Assembly (NCBI RefSeq): GCF_013340935.1
Contig: NZ_WHOS01000038.1
Span: 1 to 64,000 of the forward strand
Direction of reading: 5' to 3'
Source of the DNA: Azospirillum melinis
Lineage (GTDB): Bacteria > Pseudomonadota > Alphaproteobacteria > Azospirillales > Azospirillaceae
Length of the DNA: 64,000 bases
Below, one piece after another: positions 1-7,540 of the stretch; position 1 is the stretch's first letter, and every line of letters starts with the position of its first letter. The position numbers and the translations under genes are program-made. The notes below the pieces were generated by a model that was not told the DNA's origin, made no database searches, and was given only the letters and a program-made list of their open reading frames with translations.

Positions 1-114
1 CGTATGTTTGGACGCCTCAAGGACTTCCGGCGCATTGCCACCCGCTATGACCGCTCCGCCACCAACTTCATGGCCGCCGTCCACATCGCCGCAACCGTCG
101 CCTACTGGTTATGA
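1..114 (+). CDS. IS5-family transposase, C-terminal end (cut by window edge)
   Basis: The frame open from base 1 encodes the last 37 residues of a DDE transposase. It starts RMFGRLKDFRRIATRYDR, the conserved end of IS5-family (IS427/IS1031-like) transposases, and stops at TGA 112-114. Bases 113-128 (gagtccggaccctaag) could hold the right terminal inverted repeat, but the left end is outside the window so this cannot be checked. Family match is from recognition of the motif; whether the element is intact is unknown. Confidence 0.7.
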   Translation, partial: RMFGRLKDFRRIATRYDRSATNFMAAVHIAATVAYWL

Positions 115-169
115 GTCCGGACCCTAAGAAAACCAACCAAACACCAGACGGTTAAGGGAGACCGACACC

Positions 170-1180
170 ATGTTCCGCAAACTGCTTCTCGCCACCGGCA
201 TCGCCGCCGCCCTGCTGGCTCCGGTCGCGGCTTCCGCCCAGGACGTGAAGTCCCGCATCATCCGCTTCGGCTACGGCCTGTCGGAGAACAGCAACCAGGG
301 CCGCGCCGTCAAGTTCTTCGCCGAAGAGGTCTCCAAGCGCAGCGGCGGCAAGCTGAAGGTGAAGGGCTTCGCCGACGCCAGCCTGGGCAGCGACATGCAG
401 ATGCAGAACACCCTGATCGGCGGCGCCCAGGAGATGATGGTGGGCTCCACCGCCACCCTGGTCGGCGTCGTCAAGGATTTCGGCGTCTACGACCTTCCCT
501 TCCTGTTCAACGACGAGAAGGAGGTCGATAGCGTGCTGGACGGCCCGTTCGGCGAGAAGCTGATGAAGTCGCTGAGCGACAAGGGGCTGGTAGGGCTGGT
601 CTATTGGGAGAACGGCTTCCGCAACCTGACCAACAGCAAGCGGCCGATCACCAAGGTCGAGGACATGGGCGGCATCAAGCTGCGGGTGATGCAGAACCCG
701 GTCTACATCGACATGTTCAACCGGTTCGGTGTCAACGCGGTGCCGCTGGCCTTCTCCGAGCTGTTCGCAGCGCTGGAGACCGGTACGGTCGACGGCCAGG
801 AGAACCCGGTGGCGATCATCCAGTCGTCCAAGTTCTACGAGGTGCAGAAATACCTGACCCTGACCCGGCACGTCTACACGCCCTTCATCGTTCTGGCCAG
901 CAAGCGCTGGTGGGACGGCCTGTCGGCCGACGAGAAGAAGATCCTGCAGGAGGCCGCCGTCGCCTCGCGGGAGTTCGAGCGCAAGGACAGCCGCGAGGCC
1001 TCGGCCCAGAGCGTGGCCTACCTCAAGGAAAAGGGCATGCAGATCAACGAGCTGAGCCCGGCGGAGCTGGAGCGCATGCGCGAAATGATCAAGCCGACCT
1101 TTGACAGGTATGCCACCGAAGGTGGTGCCGACCTGCTGAAGGAACTACAGAGGGAAATCATGAAGGTACGCAAGCCGTAA
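170..1180 (+). CDS. dctP: TRAP transporter solute-binding protein, DctP family
   Basis: Periplasmic binding protein of a tripartite ATP-independent periplasmic (TRAP) transporter, which captures organic acids for uptake. The 336-residue product has a Sec signal peptide (about 1-23, ending ASA before QD). It shows the family signature around the substrate-carboxylate arginine (IKLRVMQNP, R172) and the GTVDGQENP motif at 205-213. AAGGGAG precedes the ATG by about 10 bases. No dctQ or dctM membrane gene lies beside it: an IS end is upstream and etfB downstream. It is therefore an orphan binding protein here, and its ligand cannot be told from sequence. DctP-like acids are the default guess. Confidence 0.9.
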   Translation: MFRKLLLATGIAAALLAPVAASAQDVKSRIIRFGYGLSENSNQGRAVKFFAEEVSKRSGGKLKVKGFADASLGSDMQMQNTLIGGAQEMMVGSTATLVGVVKDFGVYDLPFLFNDEKEVDSVLDGPFGEKLMKSLSDKGLVGLVYWENGFRNLTNSKRPITKVEDMGGIKLRVMQNPVYIDMFNRFGVNAVPLAFSELFAALETGTVDGQENPVAIIQSSKFYEVQKYLTLTRHVYTPFIVLASKRWWDGLSADEKKILQEAAVASREFERKDSREASAQSVAYLKEKGMQINELSPAELERMREMIKPTFDRYATEGGADLLKELQREIMKVRKP

Positions 1181-1411
1181 CATCGTTTTCAAGAAGTGCC
1201 GCGTGCCCCCCTGCGGGAAGGTGAGCTGCCGGTCATACCCTCCGGCGGGCTGAAGGGAAAAGGGCGCCCGATGGGGACGGCCGTTGTATCGATGCAGATC
1301 AAGGATCCGCGATACGCCAGCCTCTTCAACATGGGCGGCGCGGCCGTTGCCAGCCGTGTCAGCATCCTCGAACGGCCCCCCTGGCCGATCGAGCCTACAG
1401 GAGCCAATCAG

Positions 1412-2161
1412 ATGAAAGTCCTTGTCCCGGTCAAGCGGGTTGTGGACTACAATGTGAAGATCCGCGTGAAGGCGGACGGCGCGGGTGTGGAGACCGCCAA
1501 TGTCAAGATGTCGATGAACCCGTTCGACGAGATCGCTGTCGAGGAAGCGGTTCGCCTGAAGGAAGGCGGCAAGGCGACTGAAGTGATCGCCGTCTCGGTC
1601 GGCCCGGCCCAGGCACAGGAAACCCTGCGCACCGCTCTCGCCATGGGGGCAGACCGCGCCATCCTGGTCCAGACCGACGCCGAGACCCAGCCGTTGGCCG
1701 TCGCCAAGCTGCTCAAGGCCCTGGTCGAGAAGGAGGGGGCGCAGCTGGTCATCCTGGGCAAGCAGGCCATCGACGACGACTGCAACCAGACCGGACAGAT
1801 GCTCGCAGCATTGCTGGGCTGGGGCCAGGGCACATTCGCCTCCAAGGTGGCGCCCGCTGACGGGTCGGTCACGGTCACCCGCGAGATCGACGGCGGGCTG
1901 GAAACGGTCAGCCTGACGCTGCCCGCCGTGGTCACCGCCGACCTGCGCCTGAACGAGCCGCGCTACGCCTCGCTACCCAACATCATGAAGGCCAAGAAGA
2001 AGCCGCTCGACATCGTAGCCCCGGACAGCCTGGGCATCGACATGACGCCGCGGCTTAAGACCTTGAAGGTGGCCGAGCCGGACAAGCGCAAGGCCGGCGT
2101 CAGGGTGTCCGACGTGGCGGCCCTGGTCGAGAAGCTGAAGATCGAAGCAAAGGTGATCTGA
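1412..2161 (+). CDS. etfB: Electron transfer flavoprotein beta subunit (copy 1)
   Basis: Small subunit of the soluble ETF heterodimer, which binds AMP and takes electrons from acyl-CoA dehydrogenases to ETF-ubiquinone oxidoreductase. The 249-residue protein begins MKVLVPVKRVVDYNVKIRV and carries the ETF-beta signature near 155-185 (TADLRLNEPRYASLPNIMKA). The frame is open upstream to 1196, but CAGGAG eight bases before the ATG and alignment with the second copy fix the start at 1412. One base separates its stop from etfA. The copy at 44348 is roughly 80% identical by eye. Confidence 0.96.
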   Translation: MKVLVPVKRVVDYNVKIRVKADGAGVETANVKMSMNPFDEIAVEEAVRLKEGGKATEVIAVSVGPAQAQETLRTALAMGADRAILVQTDAETQPLAVAKLLKALVEKEGAQLVILGKQAIDDDCNQTGQMLAALLGWGQGTFASKVAPADGSVTVTREIDGGLETVSLTLPAVVTADLRLNEPRYASLPNIMKAKKKPLDIVAPDSLGIDMTPRLKTLKVAEPDKRKAGVRVSDVAALVEKLKIEAKVI

Positions 2162-2162
2162 G

Positions 2163-3098
2163 ATGAGCATCCTCGTCATTGCCGAACACGACGACGCTTC
2201 GCTGAAGCCCGCCACGCTCAACGCCGTCGCCGCTGCCGCCAAGGTGGGTGGGGACATCCACGTTTTGGTTGCCGGTCTGGACGCCCAGCCTGCCGCCCAG
2301 GCCGCCGCCAAGGTGGCGGGCGTGTCCAAGGTGCTGCTGGCCGCCGATGCAGCCTATGCCCATCAGCTGCCGGAGGATGTGGCCCCGTTGGTGGTGTCGC
2401 TGGTCAAGGCCGTCGGCTACGGCCATGTGCTGGCGCCGGCCACCTCGGCGGGCAAGAACGTGGCGCCGCGGGTGGCCGCCCTGCTGGACGTCCAGGCGGT
2501 GTCGGACATCACCGGGGTCGTTTCCGCCGATACGTTCGAGCGGCCGATCTATGCCGGCAGCGCAATCGCCACGGTTCACTCGGCGGACGCGGTCAAGGTC
2601 GTGACGGTGCGCGCCACCGCATTCGAGGCGGCTGCCGGGGAAGGCGGCTCGGCCACGGTGGAGAGCGTGGCGGGTGTCGACGCGTCGGGCCTGTCGAGCT
2701 TCGTGTCGGCGGAGCTGGCCAAGTCGGAGCGTCCGGAGCTGACTTCGGCGCGAATCGTGATCTCGGGCGGCCGGGGCATGCAGTCGGGCGACAACTTCCA
2801 CCTGCTGGAGGCAGTTGCCGACAAGCTGGGCGCTGCGGTCGGTGCCTCGCGCGCCGCGGTGGATGCCGGGTTCGTGCCGAACGATTATCAGGTTGGCCAG
2901 ACCGGCAAGATCGTGGCACCGGACCTCTACATCGCGGTCGGCATCAGCGGTGCGATCCAGCATCTGGCCGGGATGAAGGACAGCAAGGTGATTGTCGCGA
3001 TCAACAAGGACGAGGAGGCGCCGATCTTCCAGGTCGCCGACTACGGCCTCGTCACCGACCTCTTCGAGGCGGTGCCGGCGTTGGCATCCGCCCTTTGA
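2163..3098 (+). CDS. etfA: Electron transfer flavoprotein alpha subunit (copy 1)
   Basis: Large, FAD-binding subunit of ETF, 311 residues. The C-terminal FAD domain is complete: SGGRGM at 201-206, GQTGK at 245-249, SGAIQH at 262-267 and the late NKDEEAPIF segment. It directly follows etfB (stop TGA 2159-2161, start ATG 2163), so the two are translated as a pair. No 3-hydroxybutyryl-CoA dehydrogenase gene follows, unlike many alphaproteobacterial etfBA operons. This is one of two etfBA copies in the window. With no acyl-CoA dehydrogenase nearby, this one may be the general-purpose copy (inference). Confidence 0.96.
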   Translation: MSILVIAEHDDASLKPATLNAVAAAAKVGGDIHVLVAGLDAQPAAQAAAKVAGVSKVLLAADAAYAHQLPEDVAPLVVSLVKAVGYGHVLAPATSAGKNVAPRVAALLDVQAVSDITGVVSADTFERPIYAGSAIATVHSADAVKVVTVRATAFEAAAGEGGSATVESVAGVDASGLSSFVSAELAKSERPELTSARIVISGGRGMQSGDNFHLLEAVADKLGAAVGASRAAVDAGFVPNDYQVGQTGKIVAPDLYIAVGISGAIQHLAGMKDSKVIVAINKDEEAPIFQVADYGLVTDLFEAVPALASAL

Positions 3099-3379
3099 TC
3101 AAACCAGCACCCCCGCGCTCTGAGCTGAACTTTGCGCATTACGCGGGGAAGCAGATGGCATGAATGAGGTTCCGGCAGGTTTTGCGCCAGCTTGATCGTG
3201 GTGCCGGCGCTGCCGTAGAGGATCACCTCCCTTCAGGAGGTGCCGTATGCGCTGTCTTATACGGCTCATCCCACTCCGACACGCTGACAGGCGGAGCTCG
3301 CTACGGCAAGCGATGTCGAGCCGGTGCATCCTATCCGAAGGCCCGCTGCCTGTTTTGCCGATTTATCTTGGGCGCAGCA

Positions 3380-3530
3380 GGGAATGTTAATTCCCTGTTT
3401 CATCCGGCTACGGACGCTCTCCGGCCGGCCCGAAAGCCAGGAAAACTGCGTTGGACGCAAGGAGTTGTCGCTGCGCGAAATACTGATGATCAAGGCATTT
3501 CCCTGTAAATTCCCTGTTTCGCAGGGAAAC
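3380..3530. repeat. TTCCCTGT / AGGGAA repeat cluster
   Basis: The unit TTCCCTGT or its complement recurs in this stretch. AGGGAA and TTCCCT face each other at 3379-3396 around a short AT-rich centre. Two direct copies follow at 3499-3518, then an inverted copy CAGGGAAA at 3522-3529. Copies two and three could pair with the inverted copy as a hairpin. The function is unknown, and no coding sequence explains it. Confidence 0.6.
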
Positions 3531-3618
3531 CGATCGGGTGGTACGGCGAACCTTCCTCCGACGGTGCCAAGGCAGGGGAGAGTGTTTTGCCAATGACTGC
3601 TCCCTCCGCCACGAAATC

Positions 3619-3666
3619 AGGCCAGAGCGTTGATTTTCTCAGAAAATCCGCTCTGGCCTTTTTCGT
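3619..3666 (+). terminator. Strong rho-independent terminator
   Basis: AGGCCAGAGCG (3619-3629) pairs perfectly with CGCTCTGGCCT (3649-3659). An inner GATTTTC/GAAAATC stem extends it, and TTTTTCGTTTT follows on the plus strand. The nearest plus-strand gene end is etfA, 520 bases upstream. The terminator therefore ends either a long etfBA 3' UTR or a separate short transcript. Confidence 0.85.
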
Positions 3667-3842
3667 TTTCCACATTGTGCCTTATTGCTGATTTGTCACC
3701 GGATATGCTGGCGGTAGAATTGCGCCCGGGTGTTGTGCCTGATCGCTTAACAGTGCAGTTGTGATCCTGCGACATAATCCAAATACTTCCGGGACAATCA
3801 GGCGGCTTCAAATCGAAAGCATTAACCCGTATGTGTTTCCTC

Positions 3843-3871
3843 TTGCGCCAAAACCCTACTTTTGGTTTTAT
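3843..3871 (+). promoter_or_regulatory. Possible sigma-70 promoter of the lipoprotein cluster
   Basis: TTGCGC (3843-3848) and TTTTAT (3866-3871) are 17 bases apart, which would place transcription start near 3878, 28 bases before the GTG start at 3906. The ATG at 3870 would lie in the -10 box, which argues against its use. Only a pattern match. Confidence 0.4.
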
Positions 3872-3905
3872 GAACCAGTGGTTTAGATGCGCTGTCGAGG
3901 TTCGC

Positions 3906-4460
3906 GTGCGTATACGCATTGGATTGGCTGCGGTTCTTCTTGGCGCTGGGATGCTGTCTGCATGCCAGACAATGAACGATGTGGCGAAAACGGTCGGCAA
4001 ACCGCCGGAGAAGGCGCTTGAGATGCGTGCGCTTCAGACGCGCCGTTTCGACAGCGAGAACGAGAAGCTTCTGCTCGAGGCTGGAACCCAGACCCTTCAG
4101 GATCTTGGCTTCACCATTTCCGAGGCGTCGAGCGACGTCGGCGTGGTGGTTGCCTCCAAGCAGCGCAGTGCGGAAGAGGGCGGGCAGGTTGCGGCACAGA
4201 TCGGCCTGACGATCGCAATGGCTCTGCTTGGCGTGGCAAACAATCCCACCTGGGACCAGGAGCAGACCATTCGGGTGACGTTCATTGCCAGCCCGGTTTC
4301 CGGCGGCCGTCAGACCGAAGTGCGCACCGCTTTCGACCGGATCCTGATCAACAATCATGGAAACGCCTGGAAGGCGGAATTGCTGATGGAGCCGCAACTC
4401 TACCAGGAGTTCTTCGAAAAGCTCTCCGCCAGCGCGTTCCTTGAGGCTCACAAGATATGA
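3906..4460 (+). CDS. Unknown lipoprotein, type A (first copy)
   Basis: Predicted outer-membrane or periplasmic lipoprotein of unknown function, 184 residues. From the GTG start, a short signal peptide ends in LSAC with lipidated Cys20. GAGG lies five bases upstream, and this start gives exactly the length of paralogue A' at 5462. Frame-compatible ATGs lie at 3831 and 3870. The domain MRALQTRRFD...TLQDLGF...VVVASK is shared with the three related neighbours. A hydrophobic stretch (about 97-115) sits mid-protein, and the C-terminus FFEKL-SASAFLEAHKI is shared with A'. It overlaps the next gene by ATGA, implying translational coupling. Confidence 0.85.
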   Translation: MRIRIGLAAVLLGAGMLSACQTMNDVAKTVGKPPEKALEMRALQTRRFDSENEKLLLEAGTQTLQDLGFTISEASSDVGVVVASKQRSAEEGGQVAAQIGLTIAMALLGVANNPTWDQEQTIRVTFIASPVSGGRQTEVRTAFDRILINNHGNAWKAELLMEPQLYQEFFEKLSASAFLEAHKI

Positions 4461-4954
4461 CATTGAGCAAGAGCATCCGCCTTGCGATCTTCGGCGCAAT
4501 GGCGCTCGCGGTCGCAGGCTGTCAGACCAACAATCAACCGCAAATCGTGCTCAGCAAGAAAAGCCCTGTCGAATTGAGGGCAATGCAGGCGCGTGCATTC
4601 GAAACCTCCGATCAGAACAAAGCCCTGCGGACCGTGATCGCCACGCTCCAGGATCTTGGCTATGGGGTCGACAAGGTCGAGCCGGCTGCCGGAACGGTTT
4701 CGGCCAGCAAGCTGGCCAAGCTTCGCATGACCGCCACGGTTTATCCGCGCGGTCCTTCCCGCATGATCATACGCTCCAATGCCGTGGTCATGAACCTTGG
4801 GGTGGAAAGTCAGGTGGACGATCCGGCTTTTTACAAGGATTTGTTCTTTGAGCCGCTGGGAAAAGCAATGTTCCTGACTGCTCTCGAACTTGGCAGTGAA
4901 GAGGATGTACCGCCGGTGGCGGATACCGCATCGAAAACGACTGCCAAGCCGTAA
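4457..4954 (+). CDS. Unknown lipoprotein, type B (first copy)
   Basis: Lipoprotein of 165 residues with signal peptide and lipobox AVAGC (Cys22). It shares with its upstream neighbour the module VELRAMQARAFETSDQ...LQDLGYGV...GTVSASK, and shares with the B' gene at 6013 the C-terminal half (RMTATVYPRGPSRMIIR; KAMFLTALEL). A Lys/Thr/Ala tail follows the shared part. The start codon overlaps the stop of gene A. No function is recognised. Being made together with a related lipoprotein suggests A and B act as a pair (inference). Confidence 0.87.
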   Translation: MTLSKSIRLAIFGAMALAVAGCQTNNQPQIVLSKKSPVELRAMQARAFETSDQNKALRTVIATLQDLGYGVDKVEPAAGTVSASKLAKLRMTATVYPRGPSRMIIRSNAVVMNLGVESQVDDPAFYKDLFFEPLGKAMFLTALELGSEEDVPPVADTASKTTAKP

Positions 4955-4980
4955 TCCACTTCAGATCGAGGTTTCCTTCC

Positions 4981-5448
4981 ATGCTCTTCAAGAATTGCAC
5001 GTTGGTCGTGATGGGGCTTGCCTCGGCGCTGCTGGCCGGTTGCCAGACGGCTGGAGAGCATGCCGCCGCTGTCCGTCAGGCACAGGATGCGGATCGCTTG
5101 ACCGTCGGCAAAGTGCAGCGCGAGATCCGCATCGGTATGACGAGTGCGGAGGTCGTCGAGGTGCTTGGTTCGCCCAACATGGTGACGACGGACGACCGCC
5201 GCCGCGAGAATTGGGTCTATGACAAGATCTCGACGGAGACGGCCTACTCGTCCAGCAGCGGTGGCGTGAACGCACTGATTCTGGGCGGTGGCCCGATCGG
5301 CGCCGGCATTGGCGGCGCCTTGGGCGGCGCGGGCGTCAGCGGCTCCGCGGGCGCCCGCAGCACCTCGCAGCGGACGTTGACGGTGATCGTCAAATTTGAC
5401 GAGGGCAGCCGGGTTCGCGATTTTTCGTACCGCTCCAGCAGCTTCTGA
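4981..5448 (+). CDS. BamE/SmpA-like lipoprotein with Gly-rich insert
   Basis: Lipoprotein of 155 residues, lipobox LLAGC (Cys21). Residues about 40-80 (QREIRIGMTSAEVVEVLGSP, then ENWVYDK) match the SmpA/OmlA/BamE fold, whose members sit in the outer-membrane assembly machinery or act as inhibitor-like lipoproteins. A glycine-rich stretch (about 98-125) separates this from the last strand, LTVIVKFDEGSRVRDF. GAGG precedes the ATG by about nine bases. It lies between the A-B and A'-B' pairs, 13 bases before A', so all five genes look like one operon. It is unlikely to be the housekeeping BamE, which usually stands near ribosomal or Fur genes. Confidence 0.8.
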   Translation: MLFKNCTLVVMGLASALLAGCQTAGEHAAAVRQAQDADRLTVGKVQREIRIGMTSAEVVEVLGSPNMVTTDDRRRENWVYDKISTETAYSSSSGGVNALILGGGPIGAGIGGALGGAGVSGSAGARSTSQRTLTVIVKFDEGSRVRDFSYRSSSF

Positions 5449-5461
5449 CCGGAGCGGCAGC

Positions 5462-6016
5462 ATGAAGTGCCGGGTCGTCGCATCCGTCCTGATCCTATCG
5501 GTGTTGGCGGGCTGCCAGCAGACGTCGGGAACGCAGCAGCAGGCCGCTGCGCTTACGCTGGCGGCCGAGAGTCTTGGGCAGCGTCAGATGCAGACCCGGC
5601 GCTTCGACACGACCGATGAACGGAACATCCTCGCTGCTTGTGCCGGTGTGCTGCAGGACCTCGGCTTTACCACCGAGGAAACCAACCTCAAGGCTGGGTT
5701 GATCGTCGCCTCCAAGGACCGCGATGCGGTCGAGTCAGGACAGGTTGCCGGGCAGGTCTTCTTCGCTCTCCTGGTGGCGGCCATGGGAGGCCGTGCGGAC
5801 CCGGTGTGGGACGCCAATCAGAAGATCAGGATCTCCATCGTGACGCGGCCGACAGGCGATCGAAGCGGCATCATCGTCCGTGCGACTTTCCAGCGTGTGA
5901 TTTGGAACACGAAGAATCAGGTTTCGCGCGTCGAGACGATCGACAAGCCCGAAATCCATCAGCAGTTCTTCGAAAAGCTCTCGCAATCCGTTTTTCTTGA
6001 GGCGCACCAGATATGA
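5462..6016 (+). CDS. Unknown lipoprotein, type A' (second copy)
   Basis: Paralogue of the gene at 3906, also 184 residues. The signal peptide ends LAGC (Cys18), followed by a Gln/Ala-rich linker. The shared module is QMQTRRFDTTDE...VLQDLGFTTEE...LIVASKDRDA. A hydrophobic segment (GQVFFALLVAAMGG) matches the one in A, as do WDANQKIRI and the C-terminus FFEKLSQSVFLEAHQI. The frame is open upstream to 5396, but the ATG at 5462 just after GGAGCGGCAGC gives the signal peptide. It ends in the same ATGA overlap with B' as A does with B, so the pair was duplicated as a unit. Confidence 0.87.
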   Translation: MKCRVVASVLILSVLAGCQQTSGTQQQAAALTLAAESLGQRQMQTRRFDTTDERNILAACAGVLQDLGFTTEETNLKAGLIVASKDRDAVESGQVAGQVFFALLVAAMGGRADPVWDANQKIRISIVTRPTGDRSGIIVRATFQRVIWNTKNQVSRVETIDKPEIHQQFFEKLSQSVFLEAHQI

Positions 6017-6462
6017 GCATGACCGATCGCCGGAATTTGTCGGTCTGCGCTGGGGTTATGGCACTTGCGTTGGCTTTGCTTTCGCTTGGCGGATGCCAGA
6101 CGGACTCGAAGCAACAGGTGATGGCCGTCGACAAGAGCCAGGTTGAGCTGCGCGCGATCCAGACGCGGTCTTTCGACACCAGCGACCGTAACCTGACGAT
6201 TCGCACGGTAATCAGCAGTCTTCAGGATCTCGGCTTCGTCATCGATAAAGCCGATGAGCAGTTGGGCATCATCAGCGGAACCAAGCTGTCCGGCTATGCC
6301 ATGCGCATGACGGTTACGGTTCGTCCACGCGGTAAGACCCAAATGGCGGTGCGGGCGAGCGCGCAATACAATCTGGTCGCAGTATCGGATGCCGAGCCTT
6401 ATCAGCAGTTCTTCGCCGCCCTGTCGAAGGCGATGTTCCTGACTGCGAACGAAGTGGACTGA
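6013..6462 (+). CDS. Unknown lipoprotein, type B' (second copy)
   Basis: Paralogue of the gene at 4457, 149 residues, with lipobox SLGGC (Cys28). It keeps the module VELRAIQTRSFDTSDR...LQDLGFVID...GIISGTK and the B-type second half (RMTVTVRPRGKTQMAVRA; SKAMFLTANEVD), but lacks the Lys/Thr-rich tail of B. The start overlaps the A' stop. It is the last gene of the five-lipoprotein cluster. The next gene, marR, is convergent. Confidence 0.87.
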   Translation: MSMTDRRNLSVCAGVMALALALLSLGGCQTDSKQQVMAVDKSQVELRAIQTRSFDTSDRNLTIRTVISSLQDLGFVIDKADEQLGIISGTKLSGYAMRMTVTVRPRGKTQMAVRASAQYNLVAVSDAEPYQQFFAALSKAMFLTANEVD

Positions 6463-6544
6463 CGCCTCGCGGCTGGATCCCGAATGCTTCGGTCGGCCGG
6501 TTCGGCGCGGCGGACATACTTCCCGAGTCGTTTCCTGACACAAT

Positions 6545-6591
6545 AGAAAAGCCCGCCCCGCACTTGGCGATTGCCGGTGCAGGGCGGGCTG
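6545..6591 (-). terminator. Terminator of the marR gene
   Basis: On the minus strand, AGCCCGCCCTGCAC pairs with GTGCGGGGCGGGCT (one mismatch) and is followed by TTTTCT. It lies 42 bases past the marR stop. The opposite direction has a weaker T tract, so it may also stop the lipoprotein transcript. Confidence 0.75.
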
Positions 6592-6632
6592 TCAGTCTTT
6601 TCCGGTGCCTGGAACGGAAGGGGCCTCGCCCC

Positions 6633-7139
6633 TTACTTCGACCGCGACACGCGGCGCAGGAAGTCGATGAACTGCGTCTGCTCTTCCGGAGACAGATCCT
6701 TGACCATGCCCTGGTCATGAGCCTGGACGCGTGGGATCAGGTCATCCATCAGCGTCTGGCCTTCCGGCGACAGGCGCAGCGCATAGGAGCGGCGATCGTT
6801 GGGCGATGGGGCGCGGACGACCAGACCGCGCGACTCGAGCCGGTCGATCACGGCGACCATCGTCGACCGGTCGATGCCGACCGCCGTGCCCAGATCGGAC
6901 TGCGACAGGCCTTCATTCTCCCGGATCATGATCAGCACACCGAACTGGCCGGGCGTGATGTCATGCGGAGCGACCGCGTTCTGGAAGCTCTGGAACACCG
7001 CGACCTGAGCCTTGCGCAGGTTGTAACCCACGAGCTCGGGAAGGGGGCCGAGGGCAAGCTTGCCGTTCTTTCCGGGCCGCAGACGCGACCGCCGGTCGGC
7101 GGGGGTGGAACGCTCGTTGTCAGTCACCGTGGATGCCAT
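6633..7139 (-). CDS. MarR-family transcriptional regulator
   Basis: Winged-helix repressor of the MarR family, 168 residues. The DNA-recognition part is at about 79-104 (LSQSDLGTAVGIDRSTMVAVIDRL), followed by the wing with the diagnostic NDRRS at 114-118. An extra basic N-terminus of about 28 residues precedes the dimerisation helix. Family members bind phenolic or other small ligands and usually control neighbouring genes and themselves. Here the divergent gene is a FAH-family hydrolase 400 bases away. Two dyads lie upstream (see 7152-7238). The effector is unknown. Confidence 0.92.
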   Translation of the reverse strand: MASTVTDNERSTPADRRSRLRPGKNGKLALGPLPELVGYNLRKAQVAVFQSFQNAVAPHDITPGQFGVLIMIRENEGLSQSDLGTAVGIDRSTMVAVIDRLESRGLVVRAPSPNDRRSYALRLSPEGQTLMDDLIPRVQAHDQGMVKDLSPEEQTQFIDFLRRVSRSK

Positions 7140-7151
7140 ATTTTGGATGAA

Positions 7152-7238
7152 TTATCGGATGAACAGATAAAATGCGGGCATGGCATTCGTTTGTCAGCAA
7201 GAACTGCACAGGCGATAGGCTATGCATACCAGATATGC
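7152..7238. promoter_or_regulatory. Two dyads upstream of marR, possible operators
   Basis: TTATC (7152-7156) and GATAA (7166-7170) form an inverted repeat 13 bases upstream of the marR start. GCATA (7224-7228) and TATGC (7234-7238) form a second one. Size and position suit MarR dimer sites and autoregulation. The assignment is inference. Confidence 0.4.
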
Positions 7239-7369
7239 GCTTAGCGTATTGGTGGGGGCGCGCACAAATTCCATCTTGAAGAGTCAAGAAGTGATCGACG
7301 CCGATTCGACGCCGATCGCCCGCCCTGCGGTTTCCCCTGCCGCGCGCGGGTTCCCGAATCGGAGCTTCC

Positions 7370-7408
7370 GACGCCCGGTCCCCCCCAGACCGGGCGTCTT
7401 CGTTTCCA
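7370..7408 (+). terminator. Hairpin terminator of an unassigned transcript
   Basis: GACGCCCGGTC (7370-7380) pairs perfectly with GACCGGGCGTC (7388-7398) across a seven-base C-rich loop and is followed by TTCGTTTCC. The T tract is modest. It precedes the FAH gene by 130 bases. Confidence 0.6.
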
Positions 7409-7540
7409 GACGGACCCGCCCCGAACCTCGCCCCGGTACGCTGAAGCGCTTTGCAGGGCAGGGCGGATGGTTGGGCGCTTGGTCCGTTGCCGGCTTTCGG
7501 GTTAGCTGTTCGACAGTGTCCCAACCAGAGAGCCGATGCC

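Larger units (their letters stand above)
3099..3905. other. Repeat-rich intergenic region without a supported gene
   Basis: About 800 bases between etfA and the lipoprotein cluster hold no reading frame with a convincing start, codon pattern or recognisable product. Visible structure includes two adjacent hairpins (CACCTCC/GGAGGTG at 3224-3242 and GCCGTAT/ATACGGC at 3242-3265). There are also TTCCCTGT-type repeats at 3380-3530, a strong plus-strand terminator at 3619-3666, and a possible promoter just before 3906. An untranslated RNA ending at the terminator is possible but not shown. Confidence 0.6.
7140..7540. other. 400-base divergent spacer with possible small RNA
   Basis: No protein gene is supported here. 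It contains the two dyads near marR, a short direct repeat GACGCCGAT at 7300-7316, and a perfect 11-base hairpin at 7370-7398 that reads as a plus-strand terminator. No annotated plus-strand gene ends before that hairpin, so a transcript starting around 7200-7250 is possible. Confidence 0.5.

Noticed and set aside
1196..1411. 72-codon N-terminal extension of etfB1
   Set aside because: Copy 2 lacks it, and the ribosome site CAGGAG precedes 1412.
3164..3508. 114-residue frame in the repeat-rich spacer
   Set aside because: No ribosome site, no similarity recognised, and it runs through the TTCCCTGT repeats, which themselves generate spurious frames.
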